Assembly (NCBI GenBank): GCA_963621975.1
Contig: CAVFGI010000005.1
Span: forward strand, 5,077 to 69,076
DNA from: UBA9732 sp963621975
Lineage (GTDB): Bacteria; Spirochaetota; Spirochaetia; Sphaerochaetales; Sphaerochaetaceae
Direction: 5' to 3'
Length of the DNA stretch: 64,000 nt
A model generated the notes under the pieces. That model searched no databases, was not told the DNA's origin, and was given only the letters and a program-made list of their open reading frames with translations. A program made the translations under genes and the position numbers. Of the stretch, positions 1-8,301 are shown piece after piece. Numbering within the stretch: the first letter of the stretch is position 1; each line of letters opens with the position of its first letter.

Positions 1-236
1 ATAACTCGTTGGCCATCTTTTGGTACAAAGGAAATTCTAGAGATTGTGCTTCTCCAAATAACGGCACTAATTACGGCACCTTCATCTTTTAAGGAAAAAT
101 ACCAATGGCCGGTTGAAGCTGGCTTTAACCCCAATATCTCTCCTTCCACAGTTAGGTTGTAAAAGGAGCCTTCAAGGGTTGTCTTAATAAGTGAGGTTAG
201 TTCACTTACGGTAAGCTTTGGTAATGTATCATTCAT
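1..236 (-). CDS. xseA: Exodeoxyribonuclease VII large subunit, N-terminal part (cut by window edge)
   Basis: This is the first 78 codons of a minus-strand gene that runs off the left edge. The translation begins MNDTLPKLTVSELTSLIKTT and continues into GHWYFSLKDEGAVISAVIWR, the OB-fold single-strand-binding domain at the start of XseA. XseA with XseB degrades single-stranded DNA in the cytoplasm. The ATG at 236 is the first start in frame and fits the family's short N-terminus. It lies about 10 bases past a hairpin that appears to end the ferredoxin transcript. The catalytic part is not in the window. The assignment rests on this N-terminal pattern only. Confidence 0.85.
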   Translation of the reverse strand, partial: MNDTLPKLTVSELTSLIKTTLEGSFYNLTVEGEILGLKPASTGHWYFSLKDEGAVISAVIWRSTISRISFVPKDGQRV

Positions 237-245
237 TGATTTAGC

Positions 246-279
246 TAAAAAAAGGGTAGCCGTTGTAACCGACCACCCT
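246..279 (-). terminator. Rho-independent terminator of the ferredoxin gene
   Basis: Read on the minus strand, AGGGTGG and CTACCCT form a 7-bp stem (one G-T pair) around a 13-base loop, followed directly by a run of seven T. It sits between the ferredoxin stop and the xseA start. Confidence 0.65.
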
Positions 280-309
280 AGACATTTTCAAAAAAATATT
301 TTGGTACAA

Positions 310-477
310 TTACTCTTCAACAATAGCACCAACTGGGCAAACTGATGCGCATGTTCCGCACTGAGCACATGTATCCTGATCTATGACATAGATGTCGCCT
401 TCAGAAATTGCTCCTACTGGACATTCACCAGCACATGTTCCGCATGCTGCGCAAGCATCTGTGATTCTGTAAGCCAT
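310..477 (-). CDS. 2[4Fe-4S] ferredoxin, 55 aa
   Basis: This small gene encodes a clostridial-type electron carrier. Two cysteine clusters are visible, CAACGTCAGECP at residues 9-20 and CAQCGTCASVCP at 37-48, each with the CxxCxxCxxxCP spacing that binds one 4Fe-4S cluster. Residues 24-36 form the short linker, giving the internal two-fold symmetry usual for the family. The length of 55 residues is typical. The start is ATG at 477 with AAGGAG about 8 bases upstream. It is monocistronic, closed by a hairpin and T-run. It probably serves pyruvate or other oxidoreductases in anaerobic metabolism, but the partner cannot be read from this window. Confidence 0.95.
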   Translation of the reverse strand: MAYRITDACAACGTCAGECPVGAISEGDIYVIDQDTCAQCGTCASVCPVGAIVEE

Positions 478-577
478 TTCGCTTCTCCTTTTTACCTGAA
501 TCTACTGTGCATCAGACTTCTTAATCCGATTACCCAAATAATACTCCCCCAAAGACCAAAGGTCAATAAGAAGAATC

Positions 578-607
578 TTGATTTTCTGGGGCTTAGAACG
601 CTATTAT
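578..607 (+). promoter_or_regulatory. Candidate sigma-70 promoter for topB, leaderless type
   Basis: TTGATT (578-583) and TATTAT (602-607) are 18 bases apart. The -10 overlaps the upstream ATG at 606 and ends seven bases before the ATG at 615. This supports 615 as the start and a transcript with almost no 5' leader. No Shine-Dalgarno sequence is seen. Confidence 0.5.
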
Positions 608-614
608 GACCGTT

Positions 615-2960
615 ATGAAGAATCTAGTTCTTGCTGAAAAGCCTAGTGTAGGAAAGGAACTTGCCAGAGTACTTGGATGTACAAATAGGGGCAAGTATCT
701 TGAAAATGATGATTACGTTGTAACTTGGGCATTAGGGCACCTTGTTACTCTCTGTCCCCCTGATTATTACGGGGCCGAGTATAAGCGTTGGCAACTTAAG
801 GATCTTCCAATTCTTCCAAAGAAATTGGAAACCATGGTTATAGATAAGACAAAAGAGCAGTTTGAAACAGTCAAATCTCTCTTGAACCGTGAAGACGTTG
901 AAGGCGTCATTATTGCAACAGATGCTGGACGTGAAGGCGAGCTTGTAGCAAGATGGATTTTGCAACAAGCAGGATGCACAAAACCAGCTAAAAGACTTTG
1001 GATTAGTAGCCAAACAGATCTTGCAATAAAGCAGGGTTTTGCAAATTTAAAGCCTGCCAGTGACTATGATAATCTCTATGCAGCAGCAGAGAGCCGTTCA
1101 TATGCAGACTGGTATGTAGGCTACAACGTCTCAAGAGCAATGAGCTGTCACTTTGACACAAGACTTTCCGCAGGAAGAGTCCAAACTCCAACCTTAGCCT
1201 TAATTACATCCCGTGAGGATGAGATTGAAGACTTTGCAGGCCGTTTCTATTGGACAATTAAGGCAGACTTTGGCTCTTTCAAAGCTTCTTGGTATTCTCA
1301 AGATAACACCATCAGAATCCCTGATGAGAAAACAGCAAATGAGCTGGTAGAAAAACTCAAGGGTGCAAAAGGTGTTGTAAAAAGTCTAAAAGAAGTCCCA
1401 AAGACAGAAAAACCACCTCTTGCGTATGATTTAACAGAACTTCAGCGTGATGCTAACAACATTTTAGGGTTCTCTGCAAAGGAAACTCTAGACACATTAC
1501 AACGTCTCTATGAAGTGCATAAAATTGTTACTTATCCACGAACAGACAGCAGATACATTACAGCCGATATTGTTCCAACAATCCCAGATAGACTTATGGC
1601 ACTAACGGCAACTAGTTTCTGGATGCGTGCGTCAAAATACATGAAAACAGGCTTTCGCACAGACCTATCTAGACTAGTTAACGACGCTATGGTCAGCGAT
1701 CACCACGCACTTCTTCCAACCGAGCAAAAGGTTGATCTCACCAAGCTATCTACAAACGAGAGGGCTCTTTGGGAGCTGATAGTCACACGATTCTTGGAAA
1801 CTCTTTCTCCTGATTATGAATACAAGACCACCACATTGGAGGCCAATGTTTCTGGAGAGCGTTTCATTGCACGTTTGACTGTACCAACAGCTCAAGGTTG
1901 GAGAGATGTTGCACGCGATATTGGAAAGCGCTCTGCTGCCCCTGTTGAAGATGAAGATGATGATGAAAGTGGGCTTGCATCTCTTGTAGAGGGCTCGGAG
2001 CTTGAGATTAAGGATGTTATTCTAAAACGCAATTCAACACTTCCCCCAGATAGATACACTGAGGCCGAGCTCTTGTACGCCATGGAGCATGCTGGTAGAT
2101 TGGTTGACGATGCAGAGCTCAAAAAGCGTCTTGAAAATGGCCTTGGCACTCCTGCAACTAGAGCCGATATCATTGAAAAGCTCATCCAGAATAACTGCAT
2201 AGAGCGTCGTGATAAAGAACTTGTTCCAACAGCAAAAGGACGCGAATTGGTACGTCTTGTCCCTCCTCAGCTCAAGAGCGCAGAGCTTACAGGAAAGTGG
2301 GAGCAGAGACTCTTTGCAATTTCCAATGGAGAAGAAAAAGAGGCTCAATTCGTTGATGATATCAAGAAAAATGCAACAGAATTGGTAAATCAGGTCATTG
2401 TTAACCATGACAAGTTTGATCCAAACCTCATGGGAGACAAGGACAGATTATGTCCTGCATGTCATTGGCCAATGATGAAAATTCTTGATGAGTATGACAG
2501 ACCTCATTATGTTTGCCAGCGTTTCTCTTGTGGATACGAGGAGATGGAAGTCAAAAAGCGTGTAGAAGTTGAACCAGAGGCTGTTGTTCCAACACATGCA
2601 AGTGCCTCACCCACAAAAAAGGTTATTGCAGTTGCAACACCAGCTAGTGAAGGCAAAAAGCGCATTGTTCTTCATAAATCTGCAGTGAAAGCTGCTGTTG
2701 CAAAAGCACAGCCTCAAGTTAAGTGGGAAACTGTAATTGAGGTTGTGAAACCAAGTCATTACAGACCACAAAGAACTGATTTTGGCACAAAGGGCACAAA
2801 TAGCACAAAGACCTTTAAGAAAGACTTTAAAAAAGACTTTAAAAAGGATGAGTCAAAGCTAACTTCTTCTCGTGAAAGCACAGGTGGAACCTTTGCAGAC
2901 TTCATTAGAGCCTCTGAAGAACGCAAAAAGCGTGACGAGGAAAAGAGAAAAAAGAAGTAA
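615..2960 (+). CDS. topB: DNA topoisomerase III (type IA)
   Basis: Type IA topoisomerase that relaxes and decatenates DNA by single-strand passage. The TOPRIM domain starts at once with LVLAEKPSVGKELARVL (Glu8) and contains DAGREGE at residues 103-109, the acidic metal site. The strand-passage core has SAGRVQTPTLALI, and the catalytic tyrosine is Y307 in VTYPRTDSRY. A four-cysteine zinc finger follows (C613, C616, C634, C639). The last 140 residues are a lysine-rich tail with FKKDFKKDFKKD repeats, probably a DNA-binding extension. At 781 residues it is longer than a bare TopB because of this tail. I chose ATG 615 over 606 because family members begin directly with the TOPRIM strand and because the candidate -10 overlaps 606. 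Confidence 0.94.
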   Translation: MKNLVLAEKPSVGKELARVLGCTNRGKYLENDDYVVTWALGHLVTLCPPDYYGAEYKRWQLKDLPILPKKLETMVIDKTKEQFETVKSLLNREDVEGVIIATDAGREGELVARWILQQAGCTKPAKRLWISSQTDLAIKQGFANLKPASDYDNLYAAAESRSYADWYVGYNVSRAMSCHFDTRLSAGRVQTPTLALITSREDEIEDFAGRFYWTIKADFGSFKASWYSQDNTIRIPDEKTANELVEKLKGAKGVVKSLKEVPKTEKPPLAYDLTELQRDANNILGFSAKETLDTLQRLYEVHKIVTYPRTDSRYITADIVPTIPDRLMALTATSFWMRASKYMKTGFRTDLSRLVNDAMVSDHHALLPTEQKVDLTKLSTNERALWELIVTRFLETLSPDYEYKTTTLEANVSGERFIARLTVPTAQGWRDVARDIGKRSAAPVEDEDDDESGLASLVEGSELEIKDVILKRNSTLPPDRYTEAELLYAMEHAGRLVDDAELKKRLENGLGTPATRADIIEKLIQNNCIERRDKELVPTAKGRELVRLVPPQLKSAELTGKWEQRLFAISNGEEKEAQFVDDIKKNATELVNQVIVNHDKFDPNLMGDKDRLCPACHWPMMKILDEYDRPHYVCQRFSCGYEEMEVKKRVEVEPEAVVPTHASASPTKKVIAVATPASEGKKRIVLHKSAVKAAVAKAQPQVKWETVIEVVKPSHYRPQRTDFGTKGTNSTKTFKKDFKKDFKKDESKLTSSRESTGGTFADFIRASEERKKRDEEKRKKK

Positions 2961-2971
2961 AGCTCTTTACT
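2956..2971. terminator. Small palindrome carrying both stop codons of topB and the symporter
   Basis: AGTAAAG and CTTTACT form a 7-bp inverted repeat with a two-base loop. The left arm contains the topB TAA and the right arm the stop of the opposing gene. It may act as a weak bidirectional terminator, although no T-run follows. Confidence 0.35.
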
Positions 2972-4685
2972 CCATATTCATCAGTTTTGGTGTATGTTTA
3001 TCCAAACCAAAGTAGACTTCTGCAATGTTTGTGCAGTGGTCTCCAATGTGCTCGAGATGCTTGATATCATCTAAGATACAAAGTTGTTCTGCAACATTTT
3101 GGCTGCTGTTGGTAAGTTGTTTATATACAAGCTCTTGGATTTCAGTTCTGGTGTTGTTTACTTTCTCTTCAAAGAAGTTTGCTGTTTCCATTTCACTTTG
3201 TGTAATCTTTTGTCCAAGGTGGGAAGTTACAAAACTTAGATATTGCTGAACTAAGTTGCTGTATGCTTCAAGAATTTTGACGTTTTCATCGGACATTTTC
3301 CAGCCAGCTTTTTGCTTTTTGTCAAACAGCATGATTATGTCACAGCAACTGTCAGTGATAGATTCTATTTCGTCAATTACACGTAGCATTCCGCTTGTGC
3401 TTGTTCCGTATGGTGTTTCCTGAATTTCACCTGTAATATGGCTGCATATTGAGGTTAGTTGCTCTTCCATTTGGTCTACGTAGTCTTCTTTGTGTTTTAA
3501 ATTAGAGACAGTTTCAGAGATATCGGTATCTTGGGAATGTAGTGCTTTTGAGCAAGTTTCAAACATTTCGTTAGCTATTGCACACATCTTGCCAATTTCA
3601 TCCTGGATTGCAGAGATGTAGACTTCTGGGGTGTCCATAACTGTGCCTGGGACGTATTTGAAGTGGTATGAAGAGTCCAAGTAGTCTTTCTTGTTTGGGA
3701 TTAAGCGTGTTATGAGAGCTGCATATTGCTTGATGAATGGGGCAAAAAGGAGGGTGTTGATGATGTTAAACATACTGTGGAACATTGCAAGGAAGGTTGG
3801 GATTGTTGCATATAGTTCCTCTCCCTGCATGGTGTAGATATCGCCCGGCGTAATCATGTTTACAAATGCCATCATCCATTTAAGTAGTATGATTGATAAG
3901 ATGGAGCCAATTAAATTGAATAGAATGTGTGCCCAAGCTGCTCTTTTTGCGTTTGTGCTAGTTCCAATTGAGGCAAGGAAGGCTGTGATTGTAGTTCCTA
4001 TGTTCTGTCCTAAAACCAGTGCACAAGAGGCTGTAACGCCAATCCAACCTTGATATGCTAACGTTAATGTTATGGCCATGGCTGCTGCAGATGATTGAAC
4101 TATTATTGTTAAGATTGTTCCAATTACTACGCATAGGATTACCGTTGAAATTGAGCCGGCGTTCATCCTTTCAAGGAAACTTAATATTGCTACGTTTCCG
4201 GAAATATCGGGCATTGAAGATTGCAGATATTTAAGTCCTAAAAATAAAAAGCCTATTCCAAAAAGTATTTCTCCAATGTCCTTTTGTCGTGTTTTATTTG
4301 AAAAAAATAGCGGAAGACCTATGCCAATGAGCACTATTGCTATGTTTGTGATGTCCATTGAAAACCCTAAGGTTGCCATAATCCAACCGGTGACTGTAGT
4401 TCCAATGTTAGCTCCTAGAATTACTCCTATTGCTTGAACTAAATTCATTAAACCTGCATTTACAAAACTTACTACCATGACGGTTGTTGCTGATGAACTG
4501 TTAATTATGGCAGTAATTACTATTCCAGTCATTATGGAAGTGAAGCGATTCCTTGTCATAAGATTTAGGACATTCTTCATTCTTTTTCCCGCTGTTTTTT
4601 GCAGGCCATCACTCATTTTCTTTATTCCGTACAAGAATATTCCTAAACTACCGGCTATTTGGAGAATTGTATAAATTATCTGCAT
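2967..4685 (-). CDS. Na/phosphate cotransporter family protein with PhoU-like C-terminal domain
   Basis: Membrane protein of the Na+/Pi cotransporter II family (YjbB/NptA-like), expected to move inorganic phosphate across the inner membrane. Two inverted PNaS repeats are visible. Repeat 1 has NSSSATTVMVV followed by GANIGTTVTGWI, and repeat 2 has QSSAAAMAITL followed by GQNIGTTITAFL; these QSS and NIGTT signatures carry the substrate and sodium sites. About eight hydrophobic segments fill residues 1-320. From about 350 to 560 the protein is helical and acidic, resembling two PhoU-like three-helix units. The length of 572 is normal for the fused form. It converges on topB. A promoter sits immediately before the start, with no Shine-Dalgarno. 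Confidence 0.92.
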   Translation of the reverse strand: MQIIYTILQIAGSLGIFLYGIKKMSDGLQKTAGKRMKNVLNLMTRNRFTSIMTGIVITAIINSSSATTVMVVSFVNAGLMNLVQAIGVILGANIGTTVTGWIMATLGFSMDITNIAIVLIGIGLPLFFSNKTRQKDIGEILFGIGFLFLGLKYLQSSMPDISGNVAILSFLERMNAGSISTVILCVVIGTILTIIVQSSAAAMAITLTLAYQGWIGVTASCALVLGQNIGTTITAFLASIGTSTNAKRAAWAHILFNLIGSILSIILLKWMMAFVNMITPGDIYTMQGEELYATIPTFLAMFHSMFNIINTLLFAPFIKQYAALITRLIPNKKDYLDSSYHFKYVPGTVMDTPEVYISAIQDEIGKMCAIANEMFETCSKALHSQDTDISETVSNLKHKEDYVDQMEEQLTSICSHITGEIQETPYGTSTSGMLRVIDEIESITDSCCDIIMLFDKKQKAGWKMSDENVKILEAYSNLVQQYLSFVTSHLGQKITQSEMETANFFEEKVNNTRTEIQELVYKQLTNSSQNVAEQLCILDDIKHLEHIGDHCTNIAEVYFGLDKHTPKLMNME

Positions 4686-4691
4686 AAATTT

Positions 4692-4720
4692 ACTTTACAA
4701 GAAATTTACATAAGAATCAA
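4692..4720 (-). promoter_or_regulatory. Promoter of the phosphate symporter, leaderless type
   Basis: On the minus strand TTGATT, a 17-base spacer and TAAAGT are followed after only six bases (AAATTT) by the ATG at 4685. Transcription would start at or next to the start codon. This is the best-formed example of the arrangement seen repeatedly in this window. Confidence 0.6.
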
Positions 4721-4789
4721 TTATGGTATCATTATTTTTTCTTATGTATAAAAGTTCTCTATCATGTATTCTAATTGCGATATTTAAGC

Positions 4790-4795
4790 TATAAT
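4790..4795 (+). promoter_or_regulatory. -10 element TATAAT of queH, six bases before the start codon
   Basis: TATAAT lies at 4790-4795 and the ATG at 4802. There is no Shine-Dalgarno sequence between them and no convincing -35. It fits a leaderless transcript. Confidence 0.45.
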
Positions 4796-4801
4796 TTATT
4801 C

Positions 4802-5383
4802 ATGCACGAAAGGATACTTGTCCACTGTTGCTGTGGTCCGTGTTCAACAAGCAGTATTCAAAGACTTTTAGATGAGGGCTATGAACCTGTGTTGTGCTAC
4901 GGAAATAGTAATATTTGGCCTAAAGAGGAGAATGATAAACGTTATGTTGAGCTGTTGAAGGTCTCTCAATTCTATGGGGGTCTTGAAGTTATTAGGCAAG
5001 AATATGACCACAACAGTTGGCTTTCTTTTATCAAGGGTCTTGAAAAAGAGCCGGAACATGGAAAAAGATGCTTAAAGTGCTTTGAATTTAATCTTTATCA
5101 AACTTATCAAGAGGCAAAAAAACTTGGTATTGATAAGTTTACAACAACGCTAACTGTTAGTAGATTTAAGAAAAGTGAATCTATCTTTTCAGTTGGTGAA
5201 ATTTTTGATGGGTTTACTAAGATTGATTTTAAAAAGAAAGATGGTTTTGCAAAGAGTGTGAAAATGTCTAACATGCTTGGTCTATACAGACAGCAGTATT
5301 GTGGTTGTGAGTTTTCGCTTGCGCAAAGTTCTAGTTCAGTAGGAGGTCAAAATAATGCCAAATGTAACAAAGACAAAATTTAA
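4802..5383 (+). CDS. queH: Epoxyqueuosine reductase QueH
   Basis: QueH catalyses the last step of queuosine synthesis, reducing epoxyqueuosine in tRNA to queuosine; it is the non-cobalamin alternative to QueG. The protein starts MHERILVHCCCGPCSTSS. The cysteine-rich motifs that bind the metal and iron-sulphur centres are all present: CCCGPC at 9-14, CLKC at 90-93 and CGC at 167-169. The length of 193 residues is normal. An ATG at 4775 would add nine residues without homology and lies upstream of the -10, so 4802 is preferred. The end overlaps the next gene by 29 bases, and the ribosome-binding site of that gene lies inside queH, suggesting translational coupling. Confidence 0.93.
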   Translation: MHERILVHCCCGPCSTSSIQRLLDEGYEPVLCYGNSNIWPKEENDKRYVELLKVSQFYGGLEVIRQEYDHNSWLSFIKGLEKEPEHGKRCLKCFEFNLYQTYQEAKKLGIDKFTTTLTVSRFKKSESIFSVGEIFDGFTKIDFKKKDGFAKSVKMSNMLGLYRQQYCGCEFSLAQSSSSVGGQNNAKCNKDKI

Positions 5384-6569
5384 TAGGGGTGCTCTAATTG
5401 CTCTTCTTTTTTTCTTGCTTATTGGTTGTGCCTGTCTTTTGCCTATTAAATGGTATTTCAAAGTTGTTATTTCAATTTTTTTGATTTGCCTTTTTCTTTA
5501 TATAAGACGTGGTTTCATTATTTTCTACAGAGCTGCTGTCAAGCTTAAGAAAGAAAACACTCCTGAAGTTTGGAAAATGATGAAAAGGGCTCTTTCTGCT
5601 CATGTAGATGAAGAAAGAACTGTTTTAATTGGTACTGCTTTTATTCAGCAGGATGATGTTGATTTTGGTGTTAATACTCTTGAATCCTTTATTCCAAAAT
5701 GTAAGGATGAGCATTGGCGTGGTCAGGCAATCATTGCTCTTTCAATGGGATATTGGAAAAAAGGCCAATTAGACAAGGCTATTGAGATGCTTCAAGGTCT
5801 TAGAGAAAATGGCTATGTTGACGGAAATCTTCAAATTAATCTTGAAACCTACCTTCTTGAAAAGGGTGATTTAAAGGAAGCTAAGAAGCTTATTACTGAA
5901 TCTAGAAAGATGGGTAGCGAGTCAAATGGTCTTTTGGATAACCGTGGTCTTTATTATCTTCTTACTGGTGACTGGAACAAGGCTGCTGAGGTTTATGATG
6001 AACTTATCAATGAGCGTAATGCTAGGTTCCCGGAGGCCTATATTCATGGTGCACAGGTAAAAATTCATGAGAAGAAGCTCTCTCAGGCCATTGATAGGAT
6101 TGGTTGGGCTCTTTCTAAACGTTTTACAAATACTTGTACAATTAGCAAAGATTATGCTGAGCAACTTCTAAATGGTCTTGAAAATTCTGCTGATCCTACG
6201 GCTTTTGCAAATGCTATGGATTCTCATGTAAGAGAGGTTTCTTTGGGTATGCCTTTCCCTGGGCTTAAGTTTGACAGCGAGCATGAACTTGTGACTGAAA
6301 AAGTGAAAGAGGTTAAGAATATCGGCCTTGAAGATATCAAGAGTGAAGAGATTGAAGAAGATGAAGAAAGGGAGCCTAACACGGACATCACGGATGATGA
6401 TTTGGCTGACTTGAATACTGATGAAGACCTCTTGGAGAACTTTTCAGATGAAGACGAGGATGAGGATGACGAGGATTTGCTTTCCACAGACCTCAATACA
6501 GATGTAACTGACGACGATCGCGAGCCTAATACTGATTTAACGGAAGACGACCTAAACGAAGATGAATAA
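5355..6569 (+). CDS. Membrane-anchored TPR-like protein with acidic C-terminal tail
   Basis: The function is not known. A strong AGGAGGT stands 7 bases before the ATG. Residues 11-50 form two closely spaced hydrophobic segments, so the protein is anchored in the inner membrane. From about 60 to 310 it is helical, with tetratricopeptide-like units, for example ALSMGYWKKGQLDKAIEML and LLTGDWNKAAEVYDELINE, suggesting a protein-protein scaffold. The last 90 residues are strongly acidic and partly repetitive, with recurring EPNTD, NTDVTDDD and DLTEDDL blocks. Its 3' end overlaps the first ABC exporter gene by 8 bases, so it is probably co-expressed with and possibly accessory to the exporter. Confidence 0.85.
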   Translation: MPNVTKTKFNRGALIALLFFLLIGCACLLPIKWYFKVVISIFLICLFLYIRRGFIIFYRAAVKLKKENTPEVWKMMKRALSAHVDEERTVLIGTAFIQQDDVDFGVNTLESFIPKCKDEHWRGQAIIALSMGYWKKGQLDKAIEMLQGLRENGYVDGNLQINLETYLLEKGDLKEAKKLITESRKMGSESNGLLDNRGLYYLLTGDWNKAAEVYDELINERNARFPEAYIHGAQVKIHEKKLSQAIDRIGWALSKRFTNTCTISKDYAEQLLNGLENSADPTAFANAMDSHVREVSLGMPFPGLKFDSEHELVTEKVKEVKNIGLEDIKSEEIEEDEEREPNTDITDDDLADLNTDEDLLENFSDEDEDEDDEDLLSTDLNTDVTDDDREPNTDLTEDDLNEDE

Positions 6570-8301
6570 ACTTTTAAGAAAATATCTTGGGATGTACAAG
6601 AGTCAGGTACTTCTTGTGTTGATTTTTGTGGCTTTTCAGGTTGTGGGAACGCTGGCGCTACCTACAATTATGGCCAACATTGTGGATGTGGGGCTACCTT
6701 CTGGTGATATGGGATATATCATGCAACAAGGTGCTCTTATGCTGCTGATGTCGCTTTTTCAAGTTGGCGCAATGCTTGGTGTTGGCTATTTTAGTAGTAG
6801 GGTATCTGCTGGTATTGGAAGGGCTATGAGGCACGATATTTTCGTGAATGCAGAGACCTTTTCTTCCAATGAAATGGACAAGCTAGGTGTGTCATCCATG
6901 ATTGTAAGAAATACCAGTGACGTCACTATGATGCAAAATTTTAGCGTGATGTTAATGCGAATGGTCATTGTTGCTCCAGTTATGTGTGTTGGTAGCGTGA
7001 TTCTGGCTCTTAACATTAATAAGGAACTTGCCAAGATTTTGTTGGTATCTATTCCTCTTTTGGTTCTGCTTTTTGTTTCAATTATTTTCTTTGCAACTAG
7101 ACTTTTTGATGATTTAAAAAAGAAAAACGATAAGCTGAATCTTCTTTTGAGAGAGCATATATCCGGAACTCGTGTTATTAGAGCTTTTGTAAACCAAAAA
7201 ACTGAACAGGAAAAGTTTGAAAAAGGGAACATGGACCTTTTTAAGGTTTCACTTAAGGTCTTGAGAATTGTGTCATCTGCAATGCCTGGAATGATGCTCA
7301 TAATTAACATGTCCACTGTTGCTGTTTGTTATTTTGGTGCAATACAGGTTGAAGCTGGAGGACTTCAGGTTGGCCAGCTTATGAGCTTTATTCAGTATGT
7401 GACCCAAATTCTTTCAAGTCTTGGTATGTTAAGCATGCTTATGGTGATTCTTCCCCGCGCGAATATTAGTGCAAAGAGAATTAACGAGGTCTTGGAAATC
7501 AAAACGGTAATCTCTGAGCCTGAAAATCCAAAGGTGCCAGAAAATACGTCAGGAACCCTTGAATTCAGAAATGTGTCTTTCTCTTACCCGGGAAGCGACG
7601 CTCCTGTTCTCTCCAACATAAGCTTTACAGCAGAAGGCGGAAAGACTACAGCAATAATTGGCTCTACAGGATGTGGAAAAAGTACTCTACTTTCTCTTGT
7701 TCCACGATTATACGATGTCTCAGAGGGATCCGTGCTTCTAGATGGCCTAGATTTGCGAGATTTCTCAATTAGCAATTTACGCTCAAGAATTGGTTACGTT
7801 CCACAAAAAGGCTACCTCTTTACAGGCACAATTGCAGACAACGTGCGTTTTGGCTGTCCTCAGGCCACAGATGAGCAAGTTGAGAATGCCCTGAAAACGG
7901 CACAAGCCTGGGATTTTGTCTCGCAAAAAGAAAACGGGGTGAATGAAGAAATCTCTCAAGGGGGCAAGAACGTCTCTGGAGGACAAAAACAACGTCTTGC
8001 CATAGCCCGCGCCATAGTTCGCGACTGTGAACTTTACATCTTTGATGATAGCTTCTCTGCCCTAGATTTTGAAACCGATTCCCGCCTGCGTGCTGCACTT
8101 TCAAAGGACAGCAGGCTAGGGAAGGCCACACGCATAATTGTGGCACAAAGAGTCAGCACAATTATGGATGCCGATAGTATTGTAGTGTTAGATAATGGAA
8201 AAATAGTAGGCAAGGGAAGTCACAAAGACCTTCTAAAGAGTTGTCCCTTGTATTATGAGATTGCATCAAGTCAGCTAAGCGAGGAGGAATTAAACAAATG
8301 A
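6562..8301 (+). CDS. ABC exporter half-transporter with degenerate catalytic site (subunit 1)
   Basis: Type IV ABC exporter subunit (MdlA/BmrC-like). Residues 1-310 are the six-helix membrane domain, and residues 330-579 the nucleotide-binding domain. Walker A is GSTGCGKST near 367, the signature is VSGGQKQR near 472, and Walker B is LYIFDDSFSALD near 490-501. The residue after the Walker B aspartate is Asp (D496) rather than the catalytic Glu, the usual sign of the degenerate half of an asymmetric heterodimer. It overlaps its partner by 4 bases (ATGA), so the two are surely translated together. The substrate is unknown; such pairs export lipids, peptides or drugs. Confidence 0.93.
   Translation: MNKLLRKYLGMYKSQVLLVLIFVAFQVVGTLALPTIMANIVDVGLPSGDMGYIMQQGALMLLMSLFQVGAMLGVGYFSSRVSAGIGRAMRHDIFVNAETFSSNEMDKLGVSSMIVRNTSDVTMMQNFSVMLMRMVIVAPVMCVGSVILALNINKELAKILLVSIPLLVLLFVSIIFFATRLFDDLKKKNDKLNLLLREHISGTRVIRAFVNQKTEQEKFEKGNMDLFKVSLKVLRIVSSAMPGMMLIINMSTVAVCYFGAIQVEAGGLQVGQLMSFIQYVTQILSSLGMLSMLMVILPRANISAKRINEVLEIKTVISEPENPKVPENTSGTLEFRNVSFSYPGSDAPVLSNISFTAEGGKTTAIIGSTGCGKSTLLSLVPRLYDVSEGSVLLDGLDLRDFSISNLRSRIGYVPQKGYLFTGTIADNVRFGCPQATDEQVENALKTAQAWDFVSQKENGVNEEISQGGKNVSGGQKQRLAIARAIVRDCELYIFDDSFSALDFETDSRLRAALSKDSRLGKATRIIVAQRVSTIMDADSIVVLDNGKIVGKGSHKDLLKSCPLYYEIASSQLSEEELNK

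Noticed and set aside
1892..2408. Overlapping minus-strand ORFs of 100-124 codons inside topB
   Set aside because: They are antisense shadows of a fully conserved topoisomerase reading frame.
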